Assembly: GCF_019880245.1 (NCBI RefSeq)
Contig: NZ_CP082286.1
Location: 1,692,521-1,756,520 of the forward strand
Reading direction: 5' to 3'
DNA: 64,000 nt
DNA from: Halobaculum roseum
GTDB taxonomy: Archaea > Halobacteriota > Halobacteria > Halobacteriales > Haloferacaceae
Made by a program: the position numbers and the translations under genes
Part shown: piece by piece, positions 57,291-64,000 of the stretch
How positions within the stretch are numbered: the stretch's first letter is position 1
Layout: the number at the start of each line of letters is the position of its first letter
The notes under the pieces: generated by a model
Databases searched by the model: none
Told to the model about the DNA's origin: nothing
What the model saw: only the letters and a program-made list of their open reading frames with translations

Positions 57291-58682
57291 TCACCCGAAC
57301 GGGCCCATCCCGCCCATGCCGCCGCCGCCACCGCCGCCGCCCTGCTGTTGCAGCTTCTTCATCATCCGCTGCATGTCGCCGTCGCCCATGTTGCCGAACT
57401 GGTCCATCGTCCGCTTCATCATGCTGTGCTGTTCGAGCAGCTCCTCGATGCGCTCCTTCGGAACGCCCGAGCCGCGGGCGATCCGCTCCAGCCGGTCGCT
57501 CTTGATGACGGCGGGGTTCTCCAGCTCCTCCTCGGTCATCGAGTCCATCGCGATCTCGAACGAGCGCATGCGCTCCTGGGTCACGTCCATCGCGTCGTCG
57601 GGGAGCTGGTCCATGATCCCGCCGCCCATCCCGGGGATCATGTCGAGCACCTGGTCGAGGGGGCCCATGCGGTCCATCGCCTTCATCTGGTTGCGCATGT
57701 CCTTGAGGGTGAACTCGCCCTCCATCATGTCCTCGGGGTCCCAGTCGTCCTCCTCCTGGGTCTCGCTCATCGCGCGCTCGACGCGCTCGGAGAGCTGCTT
57801 GAGGTCCCCCATCCCGAGCAGTCGCGAGATGAAGCCGTTTGGCTCGAAGCGCTCGATGTCCTGCACCGTCTCCCCGGCGCCGAGGAACGCGATCGACGAG
57901 CCGGTCTCGTTGACGGCCGTCAGCGCCCCGCCGCCCTTCGCGGTCCCGTCGAGCTTCGTTATCACGACGCCGTCGATGCCGATCGACTCCTCGAACTGGC
58001 GGGCCTGCTCTTTGGCGCCCTGGCCGATCGCGGCGTCGAGCACGAGCAGCGAGCGGTCCGGGTCGACCGCGTCGTCGATCTGCTCGATCTCCTCGATCAG
58101 GTCGTCCTCCAGCGCGTGGCGGCCGGCGGTGTCGACGATGCGAACGTCGGCGTCCGCGGTCGCTTCGAGACCCTTGCGGGCGATGTCGACGGGGTCGTCG
58201 TTGTCCGGGTCGCCGTAGAACTCCACCTCGGCGTTCTCGGACATCTGCTTGGCCTGGTCGTAGGCGCCGGGGCGGAACGTGTCGGTCTGGATGACCGCCG
58301 GGCGCAGCCCCTTCTTCGAGAACCACCACGCCATCTTGGCGGCCGTCGTCGTCTTCCCGGAGCCCTGGAGGCCCGCGAGCATGATCGTCTGCTCCTCCAG
58401 CGGGATCTCGGTCGACTCGCCGATGAGGTCGACCATCTCCTCGTAGACGATCTTGAGGACGTGGTCGCGGGCGGTCGTGCCGCCGGGGGGCTCCTCCTCC
58501 AGCGCGCGCGTTTTGATACTGTCCGACAGCTCCATCACGAGGTCGACGTCAACGTCGGCCGCAAGCAGCGAGCGCTGGATCTGCTTGACGACCTCCTGCA
58601 CGTCGTCCTCGTCGATACGGGACTTCCCGCGGAGCGAGTCCATCGTGCCCCGGAGGGAGCTCCCCAGATCGTCGAGTACCAT
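57291..58682 (-). CDS. srp54: Signal recognition particle protein SRP54
   Basis: 463 aa. GTPase G1 [10 protein letters not shown] (about 105-114), [19 protein letters not shown] and [10 protein letters not shown] are intact. The Met-rich M domain (about 300-450, [20 protein letters not shown]) binds 7S RNA and signal peptides. The C-terminus is a Gly/Met tail ([16 protein letters not shown]) common to haloarchaea. It directs nascent membrane proteins to FtsY and SecYEG. Confidence 0.95.
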   Translation of the reverse strand: MVLDDLGSSLRGTMDSLRGKSRIDEDDVQEVVKQIQRSLLAADVDVDLVMELSDSIKTRALEEEPPGGTTARDHVLKIVYEEMVDLIGESTEIPLEEQTIMLAGLQGSGKTTTAAKMAWWFSKKGLRPAVIQTDTFRPGAYDQAKQMSENAEVEFYGDPDNDDPVDIARKGLEATADADVRIVDTAGRHALEDDLIEEIEQIDDAVDPDRSLLVLDAAIGQGAKEQARQFEESIGIDGVVITKLDGTAKGGGALTAVNETGSSIAFLGAGETVQDIERFEPNGFISRLLGMGDLKQLSERVERAMSETQEEDDWDPEDMMEGEFTLKDMRNQMKAMDRMGPLDQVLDMIPGMGGGIMDQLPDDAMDVTQERMRSFEIAMDSMTEEELENPAVIKSDRLERIARGSGVPKERIEELLEQHSMMKRTMDQFGNMGDGDMQRMMKKLQQQGGGGGGGGMGGMGPFG

Positions 58683-58797
58683 CTTGTTGGTCGTGGTAGT
58701 CGGTCCGTGCGGTAAAGGCTTCCCTACACGGTTCCGGTACTGTTTGCGTTCGCGGTTCGACCGAGTTCGAGGCGGCTATCGATGTACCGACGACCTC

Positions 58798-59143
58798 GAA
58801 AGCCCCCGTGGGTGTGCGGTCGCGCGACTCGCTGCGCTCCTCGCTCACTCCGTTCGCTCCGGTGCTAGCGTCGTCATCAGAACGCGCAGCGTTCTGATTG
58901 GCTCACGAGAGCAAAGCTCTCGTGAACGTCGGGCTTCCCGCACACCCACGACCCCTTTCAGTCCCACCCGCTACGACCGCACCGCACCTCATTTACGTCG
59001 GAGCAAGCTCCGACGAACTCACGTTCACTCCGTTCACGTGAGCCTCCCCAGCCGACTGCGATGCTCGCTCGGCCTCCGGCCTCGCTGTGCTTCTCGCCCC
59101 TCGCGCGCTCCCGGCGCGGACGGAGCCGCGCCGGCGCGCGCCA
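58798..59143. repeat. Structured intergenic element, copy 2
   Basis: Same order as at 36255-36549: GAAAGCCCCCG, a stem (TGGGTGTGCG pairing with CGCACACCCA), CCCCTTTCAGTCCCACCCG, then GTCGGAGC-AA-GCTCCGAC, CTCACG...CGTGAG, CCTCCCCAGCCGA and a GC palindrome ending GCGCGCGCCA. The inner loop of module A is different and contains hairpins ATCAGAACGC/GCGTTCTGAT (58876-58898) and CACGAGAGC/GCTCTCGTG (58904-58924). It occupies most of the gene-free space 58683-59204. Confidence 0.75.
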
Positions 59144-59204
59144 TGGCTGTCGTCGGATCGGATCGCACCGAAACCACTTCACCCGACACCGCGAACCCGG
59201 TGAC

Positions 59205-59861
59205 GTGTTCGGGCTCGACGCCGCCACCCTCGCCGCCTACGTCGCCGCCGCGGGCGCGCTGATCCTCGTCCCCGGGCAGGACACCCTCGTCGTCCTCACC
59301 CGCGGGTTCGCCTCGCGCGCGGCCGGCGTCGGCGCGGCCGTCGGGGTCGCCGTCGGCGTCCTGATCCACGCCACCGCGGCGGCGCTGGGACTGGCGGCCG
59401 TCTACCGCGCGGTCCCGACCGCGGCGACCCTCGTCACGCTCGCGGGCGCTGCGTACCTCCTGTGGCTCGCGATCGACACGGCGAAAGGGCACGGTTTCGG
59501 GTCGAGACCGCGAGACGGTCGAGTGTCTGACGCTCGACCCGACGGCGGCCCCGCGGAGCCCGGAACCGGAACCGTCAGCGACGGGTTCCGTCGCGGCCTC
59601 CTGACCAACGTCGCGAACCCGAAGGTCGCGCTCTTTTTCCTCGCGTTCCTCCCCGGCTTCGCCGGCGAGGGCGAGCCGGCGACGATGGTCGCGCTCGGGG
59701 CCGTGTACGCCCTGCTCACCGTCGCGTACCTCGGCGCCGTCGGCGCGCTCGCGGGACGGATCGGCGCGGTGGCGACCGGCCGGACCGCACGGGCGATCCG
59801 GCTCGGATCGGCCGCGGTGCTGGTCGCGCTGGCGGCGGCGCTGGTCGTTCGGGTCGTGTGA
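59205..59861 (+). CDS. LysE-family translocator
   Basis: 218 aa, six membrane helices. VPGQDTLVVLTRGFASRAAG near residue 25 is the LysE/RhtB signature, and NVANPKVALFFLAFLPGF near 140 is the second conserved block. These proteins export amino acids or related metabolites. A hydrophilic loop of about 35 residues (GFGSRPRDGRVSDARPDGG) separates helices 3 and 4. The start is GTG 59205, just after the repeat element. Confidence 0.85.
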   Translation: MFGLDAATLAAYVAAAGALILVPGQDTLVVLTRGFASRAAGVGAAVGVAVGVLIHATAAALGLAAVYRAVPTAATLVTLAGAAYLLWLAIDTAKGHGFGSRPRDGRVSDARPDGGPAEPGTGTVSDGFRRGLLTNVANPKVALFFLAFLPGFAGEGEPATMVALGAVYALLTVAYLGAVGALAGRIGAVATGRTARAIRLGSAAVLVALAAALVVRVV

Positions 59862-59889
59862 GTCGTCGCCTCCGGGGACGCGACCCCGA

Positions 59890-61068
59890 CTACGCGTTCG
59901 GGGCGTCCGCTGCCTCCCCGCCCTCCCGGGCACGCTCGCGGAGGCGGTCGATCCGATCGCCCAGCGCGACGTTCGCCGAGAGCGGGTTCGGCACCCGCCG
60001 ACGCGACGGCTCCATCGCGTGGACCTCGGCGTACCGCTCCAGCGCGTCGGCGACGGCGTCGGCGCCGACCGACTCGGCCGCGCGGTCGTCGGCCGCGAGG
60101 ATCCCCCGGCGCGCGTACCACAGCCCCCCGACGAGCGCGACGCCGGCGACGGCGACGAGCGAGCCGTTCGGACCGCCCGAACCGGAGAACGCGGTAAGCA
60201 GCGGGACGGCCGCGCCGATCACCGCGCCCATTCGACGCGACAGCGCCCGCGAGCGGACGCGTCCGGCCTGCACCGCGAGCAGTGCCGCGGCGGTCTCGTC
60301 GTCGAGCGCGTCGAGGAACGTGCTCGTCACGAACAGTCGCCGGGTCGGGCCGATCCCGCGGACGAACGCGTTCGCGGTCTCCTCGTCGTCGGTGTCGAGC
60401 ACGCGAACCTCGTCGACGAGCCCCGACCCGACCCCGGCGCGCTCGCGAAGGCGGTCGATCCGGGCGGCGTCGTCGCCGGCCGGCTCCCGCGTCGACCGGA
60501 GCGCGCCGACGAACCAGGGCGACGCCGCGAGCACCCCGACCACGAGCGCGACGAGCCCGACCGCGACGGCGACGGTCGACGTTCCCGCCCCGAGCTCGAG
60601 CCGAAACGGCGTGAACGCGAGCGCGAACACGCCGCTCGCGCCCAGCAGCCACCGGGCCATCAGTGCGACGGCCCGGCCCGTCGAGAGGTCGATGTCGCGG
60701 ACGGCGCGGACGCCGCGCACCGTCGGCGCGTACGCGACGAGCGCGACGGTGCCGGCCGCAGACATCGTCAGGAACTCCGAGAGGAACACGTCGACGGCGA
60801 CGGTGCCGGTCGATCCGCCGACGAGCGCCGCACGGACGGCCGCGCCCAGATCGAGGATCGACAGGAGGCCGTACGCTAGCACCCCGAGCGGGAGGACGGC
60901 GCCGACGTACAGCAGGCGGTACTTCCCGACGGGGTTCGAGAGCCGGCGCGCGAGGGCGCTGCCGACGGCGCCGACGACCGCCCCGAGCAGACAGAGGAGT
61001 ACCCAGAAGACGACCGGCGGCCCGAGATCGGGCGTGGAGGACGCGACTGCGGACTGAAGCGGGACCAT
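59890..61068 (-). CDS. M48-like membrane protein without the HExxH motif
   Basis: 392 aa. Four or five helices at the N-terminal half; the later region ([20 protein letters not shown] then [21 protein letters not shown]) is laid out like HtpX/M48 peptidases. At the place of HExxH the sequence is LLAVQAGR, so the zinc ligands and catalytic Glu are missing. It is probably an inactive relative, perhaps regulatory. ATG 61068. It is convergent with the LysE gene and divergent from hisG. Confidence 0.7.
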   Translation of the reverse strand: MVPLQSAVASSTPDLGPPVVFWVLLCLLGAVVGAVGSALARRLSNPVGKYRLLYVGAVLPLGVLAYGLLSILDLGAAVRAALVGGSTGTVAVDVFLSEFLTMSAAGTVALVAYAPTVRGVRAVRDIDLSTGRAVALMARWLLGASGVFALAFTPFRLELGAGTSTVAVAVGLVALVVGVLAASPWFVGALRSTREPAGDDAARIDRLRERAGVGSGLVDEVRVLDTDDEETANAFVRGIGPTRRLFVTSTFLDALDDETAAALLAVQAGRVRSRALSRRMGAVIGAAVPLLTAFSGSGGPNGSLVAVAGVALVGGLWYARRGILAADDRAAESVGADAVADALERYAEVHAMEPSRRRVPNPLSANVALGDRIDRLRERAREGGEAADAPNA

Positions 61069-61191
61069 GCGCGGCGATCCAGTCGCGCGGATGAAAACCG
61101 TGCCGACCCGTCGGGGTTCCGGGAGCAGTCTCGGCGACGGTCGCGCAGCGCCCCCGACGGACTCAAGGACGGCGGCGCCGTCACCACGGCC

Positions 61192-62043
61192 ATGCGCATC
61201 GCCGTGCCCAACAAGGGCCGCCTGCACGAGCCGACGATCGACCTGCTCGAACGCGCCGGCCTGCACATCGAGAACACGGCCGACCGGCAGCTGTACGCCG
61301 ACACGGTCGACCCGGACGTGTCCGTGCTGTTCGCGCGCGCCGCCGACATCCCGGAGTACGTCGCCGACGGCGCCGCCGACGTGGGGATCACCGGACTCGA
61401 TCAGGCCAGGGAGTCGGGTCACGACCTCGTCGACCTGCTCGATCTGGGCTACGGCCGCTGTCGGCTCGTGCTCGCGGCGCCCGAGGACGGCGACATCGCC
61501 GACCCCGAGGACGTCTCTGGCCTGACCGTCGCCACCGAGTTCCCGCGGATCACCCGGGCGTACTTCGACCGGAAGGGGATCGACTGCGAGGTCGTCGAGG
61601 TGACGGGCGCGACCGAGCTCACCCCGCACGTCGACATGGCCGACGCCATCGTCGACATCACCTCCACGGGCACCACCCTCCAGGTGAACCGCCTCGCGGT
61701 CGTCGACGAGGTGCTCGCTTCCTCGGTCCGGCTGTTCGCCCGTCCCGACGTGGCCGACGACGACAAGGTCGGGCAGGTACGGACGGCCTTCGAGTCGGTG
61801 ACCGCCGCCGAGGACAAGCGCTACCTGATGATGAACGCGCCGCGCGAGGCGCTCGCGGACGTGAAGGAGGTGCTCCCCGGCATGGGCGGCCCGACGGTGA
61901 TGGACGTGGCCGACGGCGAGACCGAACACGTCGCCGTCCACGCGGTCGTCGACGAGCGCGCGGTGTTCGAGGTCATCGACGAGCTGAAGCGCGTCGGCGC
62001 CAGCGACATCCTCGTCACCGAGATCGAACGGCTCGTGGAGTAG
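61192..62043 (+). CDS. hisG: ATP phosphoribosyltransferase (long form)
   Basis: 283 aa. First, feedback-controlled step of histidine synthesis: joins ATP and [24 protein letters not shown] opens the family, GITGLDQA and the PRPP loop DITSTGTTL are present. The C-terminal ~75 residues ([20 protein letters not shown]...) form the ACT-like His-binding domain of long-form enzymes, so no HisZ is required. No other his gene is adjacent. Confidence 0.95.
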   Translation: MRIAVPNKGRLHEPTIDLLERAGLHIENTADRQLYADTVDPDVSVLFARAADIPEYVADGAADVGITGLDQARESGHDLVDLLDLGYGRCRLVLAAPEDGDIADPEDVSGLTVATEFPRITRAYFDRKGIDCEVVEVTGATELTPHVDMADAIVDITSTGTTLQVNRLAVVDEVLASSVRLFARPDVADDDKVGQVRTAFESVTAAEDKRYLMMNAPREALADVKEVLPGMGGPTVMDVADGETEHVAVHAVVDERAVFEVIDELKRVGASDILVTEIERLVE

Positions 62044-62114
62044 CGCTCCGCCCGAAAATCAGCCACCGACCGCCGAAGCAGTCACCGACCGCCGCAGCGA
62101 CCGGACCGGCTACG

Positions 62115-62522
62115 CTACGCGCCGATCGCCTGTTGCCAGGCGGCGGTGTCGGTGTAGTCGACGAACCTGACCAGCCGCCCGTCCCGGAAGTCACACACGT
62201 GTGCGAACGGCGCTTCGAGCGACTCGCCCGACGAGCGGACCGTGCCGCGGTCGGTGCCGAGGACGACGATCGTGTCGCCGCCGTCGACGAACCGCTCCGG
62301 GACGGCCGCGAACGGGTCCATGTCCTCCATCACCGGCGCGAACACGTTCTCAGTGACCGCGTCGGGGCCGCGATAGGTGCCGGCGTACCGCGATCCTTCG
62401 GGTTCGGTCCACTCGATGTCCGGGTCCATGTGCCCGAGCACCGTCTCCACGTCGCCGTCGTTGAACGCGCTGTACATCTCCTGGACGATCTCCAGGTTGG
62501 TTCTGGCCGCTGTGCTCGCCAT
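62115..62522 (-). CDS. SnoaL/NTF2-like protein
   Basis: 135 aa. NLEIVQEMYSAFNDGDVETV, HMDPDIEWTEPEG and YRGPDAVTENVF follow the SnoaL-like polyketide-cyclase fold, ending in DGRLVRFVDYTDTAAWQQA. Such proteins act as small-molecule isomerases, cyclases or binding proteins; nothing in the context decides. ATG 62522. Confidence 0.83.
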   Translation of the reverse strand: MASTAARTNLEIVQEMYSAFNDGDVETVLGHMDPDIEWTEPEGSRYAGTYRGPDAVTENVFAPVMEDMDPFAAVPERFVDGGDTIVVLGTDRGTVRSSGESLEAPFAHVCDFRDGRLVRFVDYTDTAAWQQAIGA

Positions 62523-62637
62523 TTCTTTCACCAACGATCGTGTATGTCTCGTGAGGGTAAATAGAGGAGTTGCAAGATTCGCACACGATGCGGCCGGATC
62601 GTCGCCGTCGGCCGGAAACGGTGGTAAATCCCCGGTT

Positions 62638-63579
62638 TTACTCCGTTCGCCACCGCAGCGTCGGCGCCGAGATCCGCGGGTCGACGCCGACGCCGATCCC
62701 GTGCCCGTCGCCCTCGCGGTAGCGTACCCACGCGACCGTCGCGACCGTGCCGAGCGCGATCGCGCCCGCCCCGAGCAGCCCGGCCTCGGGACCGAACGAC
62801 CCCCCGGTCACGATCGTCGGCCCGGTCGGTTCGAGGTCGACGACGGCGGCGTCGATGCCGAGGCCGCTGACGGGGAAGCCGTACAGCAACCCCTGCGCGG
62901 CGTTCCAGGAGATGTGGACGCCCACCGGGAACGACAGCCGCCCGGTGAGCACGAACCCGACGCCGAGGAACGCCCCCGCGAGGGTGATCCCGACCGTCGA
63001 GGCGAGTGAGGCGCCGGGGTTGGCCGCGTGCAGCAGGCCGAAGACGGCCGCCGAGACGGCCAACGCGCCCCCGACGGCGACGCGCTCGCCCGCGAAGCGG
63101 AGTCCCTCGGCGACGTTGACCAGCAGGAGTCCGCGCGAGACGAGTTCCTCGTAGAAGCCCACGACGAGGAACACCAGGAGGACGGAGCCGAAGCCGGCCG
63201 CGGTGCCGACGAGTGTGTCGGCGACGCGGAACCACCCGGCGGCGAGGCCGACGCCGGCGACGACCGTCTGGAGTGCGACCCCGAGCGCGAGTCCGGCGCC
63301 CAGGTCCGCGAGCCAGCCGGGCTCGCGGCGCAGTCCCAGATCGGCGAACGTGCGGATATCGACGTATCGAGCGGCCAGCAGCGTCGCTCCGGTCACCGCG
63401 AGCATCGGAAGGACGGTCGACAGCGGGACCGGAAGGCCGAGGACGGCGGCGGCGACCCCGCCGGCGACGAGCGCGACGACGATCACGACGAGGGCTGCCG
63501 CGAGACGAAGCGGCGCGCGCGGGCGGCGCTCGGGGGCGTTCCAGACGGCCGACCGAACGGCGTCGACGACCCCGGTCAT
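62638..63579 (-). CDS. CPBP-family intramembrane metalloprotease
   Basis: 313 aa with eight or so helices. Motif 1 is FYEELVSRG (EExxxR), motif 2 is FGLLHAANPG and motif 3 is FPVGVHISWNAAQG, giving the Glu, His and HxxxN residues of the Abi/CAAX protease family. Roles range from prenyl-protein processing to bacteriocin immunity. It overlaps the 63576 gene by 4 nt as part of one operon. Confidence 0.87.
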   Translation of the reverse strand: MTGVVDAVRSAVWNAPERRPRAPLRLAAALVVIVVALVAGGVAAAVLGLPVPLSTVLPMLAVTGATLLAARYVDIRTFADLGLRREPGWLADLGAGLALGVALQTVVAGVGLAAGWFRVADTLVGTAAGFGSVLLVFLVVGFYEELVSRGLLLVNVAEGLRFAGERVAVGGALAVSAAVFGLLHAANPGASLASTVGITLAGAFLGVGFVLTGRLSFPVGVHISWNAAQGLLYGFPVSGLGIDAAVVDLEPTGPTIVTGGSFGPEAGLLGAGAIALGTVATVAWVRYREGDGHGIGVGVDPRISAPTLRWRTE

Positions 63580-63929
63580 CCGGGAGCAGTCTGGTAGATC
63601 GCGAGAATCTGTTGGATGCCGATGGCCGCCAGGACGGTCAACGCGTAGTGCATCGCGGTGATCATCGCGGTGCCGCGACGGTCCAGCCCGTACGCGAGGC
63701 GCACGACGACGAAGTCGACGACGAGCGCGATGGCGATGACGCCGGCCGTCGGCAACACGGCCGCCGACAGGCCGACGAGCGCCATCGCGACGCCCGGCGG
63801 GACCGCCTGTCTGAGCTCGGCCTCGTCGCCGAGGACGAAGTAGGCGGCGGTGTTCGCCAGCAGCGTCGACAGCACCGCGATGAGGAGGAACCCGGCGAGG
63901 ACGCCGAGCGAGGACTGTTGCAGCAGCAC
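63576..63929 (-). CDS. Small membrane protein of unknown function
   Basis: 117 aa, four hydrophobic segments, with start GTG 63929 and a 4-nt overlap with the CPBP protease gene. VVVRLAYGLDRRGTAMITAM is the only polar loop. The upstream partial gene ends 1 nt before its start, so three genes form a tight operon. I recognise no catalytic residues. Confidence 0.7.
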   Translation of the reverse strand: MLLQQSSLGVLAGFLLIAVLSTLLANTAAYFVLGDEAELRQAVPPGVAMALVGLSAAVLPTAGVIAIALVVDFVVVRLAYGLDRRGTAMITAMHYALTVLAAIGIQQILAIYQTAPG

Positions 63930-63930
63930 G

Positions 63931-64000
63931 CTACCCGAGCAGCCCCAGATCCGAGAGCCGGTCGGAAATGACCTGAACGGCCGCCTCGGCGTCGGCGGGC
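63931..64000 (-). CDS. C-terminal end of an unidentified protein
   Basis: The last 22 codons read PADAEAAVQVISDRLSDLGL-LG before a TAG at 63931-63933. A helical C-terminus is all that is visible. The tight spacing to the next two genes shows it belongs to their operon. Confidence 0.5.
   Translation of the reverse strand, partial: PADAEAAVQVISDRLSDLGLLG

Overview
The window comes from a haloarchaeon. It is very GC-rich with acidic proteins, has many leaderless starts 24-28 nt after TATA-like boxes, a 16S gene with the archaeal 5' end, and archaeal genes such as purO, hel308, MC1, cgi121 and oapABC. Gene content and the ORB sequences fit the Haloferacales (Halorubrum- or Halobaculum-like), but the genus is a guess.

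Region 1 (1-5.9 kb) is a main chromosomal replication origin. An orc1/cdc6 gene on the minus strand is separated from the oapA-oapB-oapC operon by about 1.3 kb of non-coding DNA. That DNA holds two strong inverted origin recognition boxes around an AT-rich stretch, plus one box in the orc1 leader. The 3' end of a probable S26 signal peptidase gene lies at the left edge. Behind oapC is an array of ten 19-bp repeats whose core resembles the ORB core; it is the most striking unexplained element here.

Region 2 (5.9-24.7 kb) is mostly housekeeping and transport: MATE and MFS exporters, aspartate kinase, a phosphoesterase, IMP cyclohydrolase, an exported protein with a MacB/LolCDE-type ABC system and a TetR regulator, and an ABC-2 exporter operon. 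Region 3 (24.7-26.6 kb) is sparse: a two-HNH homing-type nuclease, tRNA-Gln and an isolated ORB-like site. Region 4 (26.6-36.7 kb) is rich in genome-maintenance genes: Cgi121, Hel308, a NucS-N/zinc-finger protein and a second Ski2-type helicase. Region 5 (36.7-42.8 kb) has an SDR, ValRS, a tandem pair of small membrane proteins, PyrD, an AbrB-like protein and chromatin protein MC1.

Region 6 (42.9-48.6 kb) is a complete rRNA operon, 16S-tRNA-Ala-23S-5S-tRNA-Cys, with three promoters and long processing stems, transcribed away from the origin. Region 7 (48.7-64 kb) holds an intron-containing tRNA-Arg with a tail of degenerate copies of its 3' end, UPF0200/UPF0201, a split MgtE pair, SurE, SRP54, HisG and several membrane proteins.

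The best candidates for undescribed biology are all non-coding: the 19-bp array beside the origin, a two-copy structured intergenic element (36.3 and 58.8 kb) whose helix is kept by compensating changes, and the tRNA-Arg-derived repeat array.
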